DNA of 38,922 bases from Clostridiales bacterium (GTDB taxonomy: Bacteria; Bacillota; Clostridia; Lachnospirales; Lachnospiraceae): positions 1-38,922 of the forward strand of contig JAQXIP010000113.1 of assembly GCA_029007845.1 (NCBI GenBank). Direction: 5' to 3'. Of the stretch, positions 1 to 7,873 are shown in pieces. Each line of letters begins with the position of its first letter. The first letter of the stretch is position 1. The notes under the pieces are model-generated. The model searched no databases. It was given only the letters and a program-made list of their open reading frames with translations, and was not told where the DNA came from. A program made the translations under genes and the position numbers.

Positions 1-612
1 GTTTTAAACCGGGTGTATACGGAGTGGTACCGGAATAAAGGATATTCCTTTACCATTACCACATCTACGGCATATGACCAGAAGTGGATGCCGGGACGGA
101 ATATTTTCGATACCATATCCCAGGTGGTGGATGAAATTTTCACTAATTATCTCACCAGACCGAATATTGCCCAGCCGTTATTTTCCCAGTATTGTGATGG
201 TAAGCGGGTTACCTGTCCAAACTGGCTGTCCCAGTGGGGAAGCAAGAGTCTTGCAGATGATGGGCTGACTGCAACCCAGATATTAAAATACTATTATGGA
301 GATAATCTGTATATTGAATCTGCGGTAGAAGTGGCAGGAGTTCCTTATTCCTGGCCGGGAGCGCCTTTATCCATTGGCAGCAGCGGTGACAATGTCCGCA
401 AGCTCCAGACCGAACTTAATACGATATCCAGAGGATATCCATTGATTCCAAAACTGGCAGTGGATGGAGTATTTGGAGAGCAGACTGCCCAGGCTGTCCG
501 TGTATTCCAGCAGATCTTCGGACTTCCACAGACCGGAGTGGTGGATTATACAACCTGGTACAAAATATCGGAAATTTTTGTCGGTGTCAGCAGAATCGCA
601 GAGCTTGTATAA
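1..612 (+). CDS. SpoIID-like / peptidoglycan-binding protein, 5' end cut by window
   Basis: The frame is open from base 1, so the N-terminus lies outside the window; a GTG at 13 is in frame but falls inside the conserved domain and is not the start. The visible part begins in a SpoIID-like module (NRVYTEWYRNKGY, later TCPNWLSQWGSKSLAD, QILKYYYGD) and continues into a PG_binding_1 domain (LSIGSSGDNVRKLQTELN ... DGVFGEQTAQAVRVFQ). Relatives in spore-forming Clostridia are cell-wall or spore-cortex associated. From memory such proteins often carry a second PG-binding repeat, whereas this one stops about 25 residues after the first, ten bases before a palindromic repeat element. That suggests a C-terminal truncation, but this is inference. 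Family call good, exact role unknown. Confidence 0.75.
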   Translation, partial: VLNRVYTEWYRNKGYSFTITTSTAYDQKWMPGRNIFDTISQVVDEIFTNYLTRPNIAQPLFSQYCDGKRVTCPNWLSQWGSKSLADDGLTATQILKYYYGDNLYIESAVEVAGVPYSWPGAPLSIGSSGDNVRKLQTELNTISRGYPLIPKLAVDGVFGEQTAQAVRVFQQIFGLPQTGVVDYTTWYKISEIFVGVSRIAELV

Positions 613-621
613 TGAATGGTT

Positions 622-834
622 GTTACAGTTCACACATGCGAATCAGACGGAATGCCTGACGTACGGGGAATGCCCTGAAGTATTAAATAAAAGCTTCCGC
701 TAGTTGAACACGGAGCGGTACTAAGGTTTTGCTTACGCAAAACCACGTGCCGACGTGTTCAAAAAGTATTTTATAATTCAGGGCATTCCCCGTACGCCAA
801 GCATTCCACCTGATTCGCAAGTGTGAACTGTAAC
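622..834 (+). repeat. Interspersed palindromic element, copy 1
   Basis: This is a long imperfect inverted repeat. The outer arms (622-680 and 778-834) start GTTACAGTTCACAC and end GTGTGAACTGTAAC, and include the complementary blocks GGGGAATGCCC and GGGCATTCCCC. The centre (704-762) is a near-perfect hairpin: TTGAACACG...CGTGTTCAA outside, CGGTAC...GTGCCG in the middle, GGTTTTGC-TTAC-GCAAAACC at the tip. The same core recurs at 14974-15032 (reverse orientation) and 24547-24608. It lies immediately after the shortened peptidoglycan-binding gene and before the carA promoter. It contains no convincing ORF. Confidence 0.85.
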
Positions 835-862
835 CTTTTTTTAAAATACCTCCAAAATCCTC

Positions 863-891
863 TTGTCAATATTTTTAATTTATGGTAGAAT
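863..891 (+). promoter_or_regulatory. Sigma-A promoter of carAB
   Basis: TTGTCA (863-868), a 17-bp spacer, and TAGAAT (886-891). Transcription should start near 898, giving a leader of about 220 nt before the carA start at 1119. Confidence 0.75.
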
Positions 892-897
892 CTTATC

Positions 898-1094
898 AAT
901 TTAGGATATTGGTACTTAGGTGGGTACAAAGATTGGTGAGAAAGTCCATAACATAAGGATTTACGGGGGTATTTTCTCCTTTTTTTTGCGCAAATTTGCT
1001 ACCCGTCCTTTCTTTTGATGCGTTGATTGCATCATTCAATCTCAAATATCCAATCCTAAACTTTGATTGATTACGCAGAAACTGTAATAGCTAG
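898..1094 (+). ncRNA. Candidate structured 5' leader RNA of carAB
   Basis: The transcribed leader closes on itself. TTTAGGA plus TTGG (900-912) pair with CCAA plus TCCTAAA (1050-1060), forming P1 with a 2-nt bulge. Inside it AGGTGGGTA (918-926) pairs with TACCCGTCCT (1000-1009). A weak stem AAGGA/TCCTT (955-981) runs into a T-tract, and TGATGC/GCATCA (1016-1034) forms a small hairpin near the 3' side. This multi-stem layout, in front of the pyrimidine/arginine carbamoyl-phosphate genes, suggests attenuation or ligand sensing. I do not recognise it as a known riboswitch class, nor as a PyrR-binding loop. Confidence 0.45.
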
Positions 1095-1118
1095 ATGAAA
1101 GGACAAAGGGTGTATAAG

Positions 1119-2213
1119 ATGAAAGCATTTCTTATTCTCGAAGACGGTACGGTATTTCCGGGAACAAGCATTGGTGCGGCTCATGATGTGATCAGTGAGA
1201 TTGTATTCAATACTTCCATGACCGGATATTTGGAAATCCTGACCGATCCAAGTTATGCAGGTCAGGCAGTTGTAATGACTTATCCATTAATTGGTAATTA
1301 TGGAATCTGTTATTCGGATATGGAGTCGCTGAAGGCATGGCCAGATGGCTATATTGTGCGTGAGATTTCACGTCTTTCCAGCAATTTCCGTAAAGAGGCA
1401 GGCATTGAAGAGTTTCTTGTTAAACATGATATTCCAGGCATTCAGGGAGTGGATACCCGGGCACTTACGAAGATTCTTAGGGAAAAGGGTACCATGAACG
1501 GAATGATTACCACCAACGAAAACTACAATCTGGATGAAGTATTAGAACAGATCAGGGCGTATAAAGTGACAGGAGTTGTAAAAAAAGTATCAAGGGATCA
1601 GGTAGAGACCTATCAGCCGGGTGAACTGGGAAGCAAGGCAGGCACAGTGTCGAAAAAAGTGGCGATGATGGATTTTGGATGCAAAAATAATATTATCCGC
1701 TGCCTTTTAAACCGTGGCTGTCAGGTTACCGTTTATCCGGCTTTTTCCAAGGCAGAAGACATTCTTTCGGGGGGATATGATGGTCTGATGCTGACAAACG
1801 GACCTGGAGATCCGGCAGAATGTGTCGAGATTATTGAGGAATTAAAAAAACTATATGCTTCGGATCTTCCGATTTTTGCAATCTGTTTAGGACATCAGCT
1901 TATGGCGCTTGCCAATGGAGCTAAGACTGAAAAAATGAAGTACGGACACCGGGGTGCGAACCATCCGGTAAAAGACTTAAGTACGAACCGCGTCTACATT
2001 TCTTCCCAGAACCACGGCTATGTGGTTGTGGACAACAGCCTGGATCCGTCTGTAGCGAAGACAAGCTTTATCAATGTAAATGACGGAACCGTGGAAGGAC
2101 TTCACTATACCGGGAAGAATATCCGTACCGTGCAGGTCCATCCGGAGGCATGTGCCGGTCCGGTGGATTCGGAATTTTTGTTTGATGAATTTATGGAAAT
2201 GATGGAGGTGTAA
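1119..2213 (+). CDS. carA: Carbamoyl-phosphate synthase small (glutaminase) subunit
   Basis: This subunit hydrolyses glutamine and channels ammonia to CarB for carbamoyl phosphate, the precursor of pyrimidines and arginine. The class I glutamine amidotransferase triad is visible: nucleophile Cys in AICLGHQ (about residue 256), and His and Glu in VQVHPEA (about 341 and 343). The N-terminal CarA domain contains TSMTGYLEILTDPSY. I place the start at 1119 (MKAFLILEDG), because AAAGGG lies 8 nt upstream and the family begins at this motif. The in-frame ATG at 1095 has no Shine-Dalgarno. This gives 364 aa, normal for the family. carB follows after three bases, so the two are co-transcribed and probably coupled. 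Confidence 0.95.
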   Translation: MKAFLILEDGTVFPGTSIGAAHDVISEIVFNTSMTGYLEILTDPSYAGQAVVMTYPLIGNYGICYSDMESLKAWPDGYIVREISRLSSNFRKEAGIEEFLVKHDIPGIQGVDTRALTKILREKGTMNGMITTNENYNLDEVLEQIRAYKVTGVVKKVSRDQVETYQPGELGSKAGTVSKKVAMMDFGCKNNIIRCLLNRGCQVTVYPAFSKAEDILSGGYDGLMLTNGPGDPAECVEIIEELKKLYASDLPIFAICLGHQLMALANGAKTEKMKYGHRGANHPVKDLSTNRVYISSQNHGYVVVDNSLDPSVAKTSFINVNDGTVEGLHYTGKNIRTVQVHPEACAGPVDSEFLFDEFMEMMEV

Positions 2214-2216
2214 GAG

Positions 2217-5200
2217 ATGCCAAAAATGAAAGACATTAAAAAGGTTCTGGTCATTGGTTCCGGTCCAATCGTAATCGGACAGGCGGCAGAGTTCGACTAT
2301 GCCGGTACACAGGCATGCCGTTCCCTGAAGGAAGAAGGAATGGAAGTCGTATTAATCAACTCCAATCCTGCCACCATCATGACCGATAAAGATATTGCAG
2401 ATGAAGTTTATATCGAACCACTGACACTGGATTTCGTAAAAAAAGTGATTAAGAAAGAAAAGCCAGACTGTATTCTTCCTACTCTTGGTGGACAGGCTGC
2501 CTTAAACCTTGCAATGGAGCTGGAAGAACAGGGATTTTTTAGAGAGCATAATGTAAAACTGATTGGTACAACCGCGTTGACGATTAAGAAAGCAGAAGAC
2601 CGGCTCGAATTTAAGAAAACCATGGAAAAAATCCACGAGCCGATTGCAGCCAGCACCATCGTAACCGAGGTAACCCATGCAGTAGAGTTTGCTAATGAAA
2701 TCGGTTATCCGGTTGTGGTTCGTCCGGCTTACACCCTTGGTGGAAGTGGCGGTGGTATCGCAGAGAACCAGGAAGAACTGGAAGAAATCTGTGAAAATGG
2801 CCTTCGTCTCAGCCGTGTAGGCCAGTGTCTTATTGAGCGTTGTATTGCAGGCTGGAAAGAGATTGAATACGAAGTAATGCGTGATAGCAATGGAAACTGC
2901 ATCACAGTATGTAATATGGAGAACTTAGATCCGGTTGGTGTGCATACGGGTGACAGTATTGTTGTGGCGCCAAGCCAGACGTTGGCAGATAAAGAGTACC
3001 AGATGCTTCGTACCTCTGCCTTAAAGATTATTACAGAACTTAACATTACCGGAGGCTGTAATGTACAGTTCGCCCTTCATCCGGAGTCTTTTGAATATTG
3101 TGTCATCGAAGTAAATCCTCGTGTCAGCCGTTCTTCTGCACTGGCGTCCAAAGCAACCGGATATCCGATTGCGAAGGTGGCAGCAAAGATTGCTCTGGGC
3201 TACACTTTGGATGAGATTCCAAATGCGATTACCGGCAAAACTTATGCAAGCTTTGAACCTGCTCTGGATTACTGTGTTGTAAAGATTCCACGGCTGCCAT
3301 TTGATAAATTCATTATGGCGCAGAGAACCCTTACTACCCAGATGAAAGCCACGGGTGAAGTCATGAGTATCTGCAATAATTTTGAAGGTGCGCTGATGAA
3401 GGCCATCCGTTCATTAGAGCAGCATTTAGACAGCCTGGATACCGGTGATTATGTAGATTTTACAGATGATGAAGTAAGAGACCAGCTGGCGGTAGTAGAT
3501 GACCGTCGGATCTTTGTGATTGCGGAGGCAATCCGCAGAGGCATCTCTTATGATGAGATCTGCACTGTCACAAAGATTGACCGGTGGTTTGTGGATAAGA
3601 TTGCCATTCTTGTTGAGATGGAGAAACGTCTTAAGACAGAATCCATGACAGTGGAACTGATGAAGGAAGCAAAACGTCTGGAATTCCCGGATGAAGTCAT
3701 TGCCAGATATACCGGCCAGACCGAGGAGCAGGTTAAGGCTTACCGTTATGAAAATGGCATTACAAAGGCATTTAAGATGGTTGACACCTGTGCAGCAGAA
3801 TTTGAAGCTTCTACTCCTTACTATTATGGCTGCTTTGGCAGTGAAAATGAAGTGGAAGATAAAAAGGATAAGAAACGGATTATGGTTCTTGGTTCCGGTC
3901 CGATCCGTATCGGACAGGGAATCGAATTTGATTACTGTTCTGTCCACAGTGTATGGGCTTTGCGCAAAAGTGGTTATGAAACCATTATTGTCAATAACAA
4001 CCCTGAGACGGTAAGTACGGATTTTGATATTGCAGATAAGCTTTATTTTGAGCCGTTAACCCCGGAAGATGTGGAAAATATTGTGAATCTGGAGCATCCG
4101 GATGGTGCGGTAGTCCAGTTCGGTGGACAGACTGCCATCAAGCTGACAGCAGCTTTGTTGAAGATGGGTGTTAAGATTCTTGGAACCAGTGCGGAAAATG
4201 TAGATGCAGCGGAAGACCGGGAGTTATTTGATGAGATTCTGGAGGAATGCTGTATTCCAAGACCATCCGGAAAAACAGTTTTTACTACCGAAGAAGCACT
4301 GGCTGCTGCAAATGAACTGGGATATCCGGTATTGGTACGTCCTTCCTATGTACTGGGCGGACAGGGAATGCAGATTGCCATCTCTGATGAAGATGTGGTG
4401 GAATTCATGAGCATTATTAACCGCCATCATCAGGAGCATCCGATCCTTGTGGACAAATACCTGATGGGAAAAGAAGTAGAAGTGGATGCGGTATGTGACG
4501 GTGAGGATATTGTAATCCCTGGAATTATGGAGCATGTAGAACGGGCAGGTATCCATTCCGGAGACAGTATCTCCGTATATCCAGCCAGCTCCATCTCAGA
4601 GAAGATTCAGAATGTGATCGTAGATTATACAAGAAAACTGGCAAAATCCCTTCATGTTATTGGACTGATCAATATTCAGTTTATTGTATATCAGGATGAA
4701 GTGTATGTTATTGAGGTAAACCCGCGTTCTTCCAGAACCGTGCCGTATATCAGCAAAGTAACTGGTATCCCGATTGTGGACATTGCCTCCAAAGTCATTC
4801 TTGGCGAGAAATTAAAGGATCTTGGCTATACGCCGGGGCTACAGAGAAAATCGGACTATATTGCCATTAAGATGCCGGTATTCTCCTTTGAGAAAATTCG
4901 TGGCGCAGAGATTTCCCTTGGACCGGAGATGAAATCTACCGGTGAGTGCCTTGGAATTGCAAAAGATTTCCATGCAGCGCTGTACAAAGCGTTTGTCGGT
5001 TCCGGAGTGGATCTTCCGAAGCATAAGAAGATGATTCTTACCGTAAGAGATTCTGATAAGATGGAAGCTGTGGAAGTAGGCAGACGGTTTAAAAAGCTGG
5101 GATATGAGATATTTGCAACTAAAAATACGGCAAGAGTGCTCAACGACAACGGAGTTCTTGCGATTCCGATTAATAAGATTGAGCAGGAGTCCCCGACGCT

Positions 5201-5414
5201 GATGGATCTGTTGCTGGAGCACCAGATTGATCTGGTTATTGATACTCCGAATAACGGGCTGGAGAAATCAAAAGATGGTTTCCTGATCCGTCGTGTGTCC
5301 ATCGAAACCGGTGTAACCTGTCTGACCTCGCTGGATACGGCAAATGCGTTGCTGACCAGTCTGGAGACAAAGGAAGAAAATGATCTGGAAGTAATTGATA
5401 TCGCAAAAATATAG
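2217..5414 (+). CDS. carB: Carbamoyl-phosphate synthase large subunit
   Basis: The 1065-residue synthetase makes carbamoyl phosphate from bicarbonate, ammonia and two ATP. The family's internal duplication is plain: each half starts with a nucleotide-binding signature (KKVLVIGSGPIVIGQAAEFD near the N-terminus; KRIMVLGSGPIRIGQGIEFD near residue 555), followed by an ATP-grasp domain with glycine-rich VRPAYTLGGSGGG or VRPSYVLGGQGMQ and the metal-binding EVNPR motif. The C-terminal 130 residues form the MGS-like allosteric domain, the usual site of UMP/ornithine control. The length is normal and no frameshift is seen. It follows carA at 3 nt spacing and is closed by a strong terminator at 5431-5475. 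Confidence 0.97.
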   Translation: MPKMKDIKKVLVIGSGPIVIGQAAEFDYAGTQACRSLKEEGMEVVLINSNPATIMTDKDIADEVYIEPLTLDFVKKVIKKEKPDCILPTLGGQAALNLAMELEEQGFFREHNVKLIGTTALTIKKAEDRLEFKKTMEKIHEPIAASTIVTEVTHAVEFANEIGYPVVVRPAYTLGGSGGGIAENQEELEEICENGLRLSRVGQCLIERCIAGWKEIEYEVMRDSNGNCITVCNMENLDPVGVHTGDSIVVAPSQTLADKEYQMLRTSALKIITELNITGGCNVQFALHPESFEYCVIEVNPRVSRSSALASKATGYPIAKVAAKIALGYTLDEIPNAITGKTYASFEPALDYCVVKIPRLPFDKFIMAQRTLTTQMKATGEVMSICNNFEGALMKAIRSLEQHLDSLDTGDYVDFTDDEVRDQLAVVDDRRIFVIAEAIRRGISYDEICTVTKIDRWFVDKIAILVEMEKRLKTESMTVELMKEAKRLEFPDEVIARYTGQTEEQVKAYRYENGITKAFKMVDTCAAEFEASTPYYYGCFGSENEVEDKKDKKRIMVLGSGPIRIGQGIEFDYCSVHSVWALRKSGYETIIVNNNPETVSTDFDIADKLYFEPLTPEDVENIVNLEHPDGAVVQFGGQTAIKLTAALLKMGVKILGTSAENVDAAEDRELFDEILEECCIPRPSGKTVFTTEEALAAANELGYPVLVRPSYVLGGQGMQIAISDEDVVEFMSIINRHHQEHPILVDKYLMGKEVEVDAVCDGEDIVIPGIMEHVERAGIHSGDSISVYPASSISEKIQNVIVDYTRKLAKSLHVIGLINIQFIVYQDEVYVIEVNPRSSRTVPYISKVTGIPIVDIASKVILGEKLKDLGYTPGLQRKSDYIAIKMPVFSFEKIRGAEISLGPEMKSTGECLGIAKDFHAALYKAFVGSGVDLPKHKKMILTVRDSDKMEAVEVGRRFKKLGYEIFATKNTARVLNDNGVLAIPINKIEQESPTLMDLLLEHQIDLVIDTPNNGLEKSKDGFLIRRVSIETGVTCLTSLDTANALLTSLETKEENDLEVIDIAKI

Positions 5415-5430
5415 TAATACAGATAAACCG

Positions 5431-5475
5431 AAACCGAACGCCACAGCTGCCGCCTGTGGCGTTTGGTTCATTTTT
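5431..5475 (+). terminator. Intrinsic terminator after carB
   Basis: A 15-bp stem, AACCGAACGCCACAG with CTGTGGCGTTTGGTT (one G-T pair), has a 7-nt loop and is followed by a T-rich tract (catttttc). Confidence 0.9.
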
Positions 5476-5500
5476 CAAGATATACAGGAAAGGATAGGAT

Positions 5501-6730
5501 ATGGATAATCAGAATAATATGGCAGTTGTGCAGTTAAAAAAAGGTGAGGGACGGCTGTTAAAGTCCGGGGGAGCCTGGATATTTGATAATGAAATTGCCA
5601 GTGTATCAGTGCCGGAGTCTGGCAGCTCATTTGAGAATGGAGATCTGGTGTCTGTTGTGGATTTTGATGGTTATGGGCTGGGTGTTGGCTTTTTGAACCA
5701 GCATTCCAAGATCCGTGTGCGTATGCTGTCCCGAAATCCCCATGCAGTGATTGATGAGGCTTTTATCTATGGGCGGATACGGGAGGCCTGGGATTACCGG
5801 AAAAAGACAGTGGACACTTCCTGCTGCCGTGTAATCTTTGGGGAGGCAGATTTTCTTCCGGGACTTGTGGTGGACAAATTCTCAGACGTTCTGGTGATGC
5901 AGTCCCTTGCCCTTGGTATGGACCGGATGAAGAAAATGGTGTGCCAGTGTCTTTGGCGTGTGATGGAAGAGGACGGTATAGCAATCCGGGGAATCTATGA
6001 GCGAAGTGATGCAAAGGAACGTCAAAAAGAGGGCATGGAGAGGGTGAAAGGTTTTTTGTCCGAACCATTTGACACCGATGTGGAGATTGTGGAAAATGGC
6101 GTCCGTTACCAGGTAGATATTGTAGATGGACAGAAAACCGGATTCTTTCTGGATCAGAAATATAACCGCCTGGCAATCCAGAGATTATGCCGGAATGGGG
6201 AAGTATTAGACTGTTTTACCCATACCGGTTCTTTCGCACTGAATGCAGGAATTGCCGGAGCAAAACAGGTGCTTGGCGTGGATGCCTCCCAGCTTGCAGT
6301 AGACCAGGCAACGGTAAACGCCCAGTTAAACCAGTTGTCTGACCGGGTTTCCTTTCAATGCGCGGATGTATTTGATCTGCTTCCAAAGCTGGAACAGGAG
6401 GGAAGAAAGTTTGATGTGGTCATCCTGGACCCGCCTGCCTTTACCAAATCCCGGAATTCAGTGAAAAATGCGGTAAAAGGTTACCGGGAGATTAATCTGC
6501 GGGGGCTGAAACTGGTAAAAGACGGAGGATTTCTGGCAACCTGCAGCTGCTCCCACTTCATGACGCCGGAACTATTTACAAAGACAATCGGTCAGGCCGC
6601 CCGCAGTGCCCACAAGCGTCTGCGGCAGGTGGAATACCGAACCCAGTCCCCGGATCATCCGATTCTTTGGTCTGCGGATGAATCTTATTATCTCAAATTC
6701 TACATCTTTCAGGTGGTGGATGAAAAGTGA
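5501..6730 (+). CDS. rlmI: Class I SAM-dependent rRNA methyltransferase, RlmI family
   Basis: This is a predicted 23S rRNA cytosine-5 methyltransferase of the RlmI/YccW type, acting on free or assembling large subunits. An N-terminal PUA domain (about residues 8-80, KSGGAWIFDNEI...VGFLNQHSKIRVRML) is followed by the central domain with TGFFLDQKYNR. The Rossmann SAM-binding fold has VLDCFTHTGSFALNAG. The motif DVVILDPPAFTKS supplies the active-site loop, and ATCSCSHF contains the family's conserved cysteines. It is 409 aa, normal for the family. An AGGAAAGGATAGGA ribosome site precedes the ATG. It stands alone after the carB terminator. The exact rRNA position methylated cannot be read from sequence, so the symbol is by family only. 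Confidence 0.85.
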   Translation: MDNQNNMAVVQLKKGEGRLLKSGGAWIFDNEIASVSVPESGSSFENGDLVSVVDFDGYGLGVGFLNQHSKIRVRMLSRNPHAVIDEAFIYGRIREAWDYRKKTVDTSCCRVIFGEADFLPGLVVDKFSDVLVMQSLALGMDRMKKMVCQCLWRVMEEDGIAIRGIYERSDAKERQKEGMERVKGFLSEPFDTDVEIVENGVRYQVDIVDGQKTGFFLDQKYNRLAIQRLCRNGEVLDCFTHTGSFALNAGIAGAKQVLGVDASQLAVDQATVNAQLNQLSDRVSFQCADVFDLLPKLEQEGRKFDVVILDPPAFTKSRNSVKNAVKGYREINLRGLKLVKDGGFLATCSCSHFMTPELFTKTIGQAARSAHKRLRQVEYRTQSPDHPILWSADESYYLKFYIFQVVDEK

Positions 6731-6886
6731 TGGTGAATTTTTGGCTAATGGAAAAGTTGTGCAACTAATGGTTGCATGGACTGTGATAATAGTAACACGA
6801 AGTTGGTTCAATAATCTGTACATGATTGTTATGATTATGAAACGAGAGGTGTCACATTTGTCAAAGAAAGCATACATGCCCATTTC

Positions 6887-7219
6887 ATGGGGCAAACGGA
6901 CAACAAAACGATCCGAAGGAAAAGAGAAATCGTGGAAAAGATCCGGGAAATCAGCGATAAGATATGGCTTTGTAACGGCGAAGACTTACCGTATGTGGTA
7001 GGGAATAAACGCAGATTTATGAAACGGATTGTGGATGAAAAAAAGAAAATGGCGGAGCACCATGCAGGGGAGGATATTCGCAGTGCCTTCGGTGACCTTT
7101 TCTACAACATGGATTTCAAGTGGCTTGAAAGCTATGAGCGGGCAGCCCAGGTCATCTGTTTTCAAACCTTCGTGGGACACTGCGGATGTATCATATTTAA
7201 TGTTGATGAAATGAAATAA
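6887..7219 (+). CDS. Hypothetical protein, possibly a frameshifted gene
   Basis: A 110-residue ORF rich in charged helix-forming residues (KTIRRKREIVEKIREISDKIW). I do not recognise the family. Its ATG lacks a clear Shine-Dalgarno. A TTG at 6858, preceded by GAGAGG at 8 nt spacing, opens a different frame (LSKKAYMPISWGKRTTKRSEG) that ends at 7001 inside this ORF. The two may be halves of one gene split by a frameshift, or only one may be real. It sits at the left edge of a decayed region with two other gene remnants, which favours degeneration. Low confidence that it is functional. Confidence 0.35.
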   Translation: MGQTDNKTIRRKREIVEKIREISDKIWLCNGEDLPYVVGNKRRFMKRIVDEKKKMAEHHAGEDIRSAFGDLFYNMDFKWLESYERAAQVICFQTFVGHCGCIIFNVDEMK

Positions 7220-7280
7220 AAAATTTACCAATGTGTGGATGAATATTCCATGCGCTGATTGATAAAAATATTGAAAAACT

Positions 7281-7500
7281 ATGAAGAAATGGTATTTGTT
7301 TTATTCATCAAGCGATATCTTTTCAGAAATGGCTCATACGATTGAAGACAGTATCGATTTAAACAGCTTAAAACTGCAACAGGTTGGTGCAGAAATTAGT
7401 GAAAATCAAAAACTGCACCAAGCTGGTGCAGAAATAGAATTTCCAGCAATCTTCGGATTTGTACCATGGAGGCATCATCTTGAAATAGTAACAAAATGTA
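7281..7500 (+). pseudogene. DUF1016 (YhcG-like PDDEXK nuclease) fragment
   Basis: The translation from ATG 7281 contains KLQQVGAEI, then FPAIFGFVPWRHHLEIVTKCKS. This matches the helical N-terminal half of DUF1016/YhcG proteins, in which a 'VPWGHHxEIITKCKS' motif is typical. Only about 70 residues remain: the upstream part and the entire C-terminal nuclease domain are missing. Beyond codon KCKS the reading frame turns into unrelated sequence (ORF end 7619) where another remnant begins. A short imperfect duplication (CTGCA..AGGTTGGTGCAGAAAT and CTGCACCAAGCTGGTGCAGAAAT) lies inside. The identification is from memory of the family. Confidence 0.6.
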
Positions 7501-7680
7501 AGAGTAAAAGCCTACCGCATGGTAGAAGGCAAGAAGCAATACCTGGGAGAGACGATGGATTTATTTACAGTGGGAAGCAAGCACAAATCCTACACGAACG
7601 TTTCCAAGGTAACTCCTAAGAACACAACCATTACCCTAACCGTAGGTAAAACTAAAAAGGTCACCGTTACAGTAAAATAA
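7498..7680 (+). pseudogene. C-terminal remnant of an Ig-like/FnIII surface protein
   Basis: An open frame without a start codon reads VRVKAYRMVEGKKQYLG, then SKVTPKNTTITLTVGKTKKVTVTVK and a TAA at 7678. The KVRAYR...GKK element and the terminal TITLTVGKTKKVTVTVK are characteristic of secreted Clostridial proteins with fibronectin-III and bacterial Ig-like (Big2-type) domains. Only the last 60 residues survive, joined directly to the DUF1016 remnant in another frame, and followed by an intrinsic terminator that probably served the lost gene. This is a deletion scar. Confidence 0.6.
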
Positions 7681-7703
7681 AGAAATAAAATTGTGTTTAT
7701 TAT

Positions 7704-7753
7704 AAAAATCCGTTATACTAATGGCAAGACTATTCGTGTAACGGATTTTTTTG
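7704..7753 (+). terminator. Intrinsic terminator after the surface-protein remnant
   Basis: AAATCCGTTATAC pairs with GTGTAACGGATTT around a 17-nt loop and runs into seven T residues. The 120 bases that follow, up to the next gene, hold no ORF I trust. Confidence 0.8.
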
Positions 7754-7873
7754 TAAGAATGGATGCACCATTAGCACGTTATCAGTTATCTGATTTTTTA
7801 TGCCGCTACTATTAAATATGCTACCATTTTTAGATGAAAAGATCGAAAAAGATGATTCTAGGGAGAGGTACAA

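Noticed and set aside
955-987. Strong terminator in the carA leader
   Set aside because: The stem AAGGA/TCCTT is only 5 bp with a large loop; it may take part in attenuation but is too weak to call as a terminator.
1095-1118. Upstream in-frame ATG of carA
   Set aside because: No Shine-Dalgarno, and the family begins at the ATG at 1119, which has AAAGGG before it.
3426-3947. Long antisense ORFs within carB and the STAND gene (for example also 8618-9226)
   Set aside because: They lie opposite strongly conserved genes, lack ribosome sites, and show no recognisable domains; they are shadows of codon bias.
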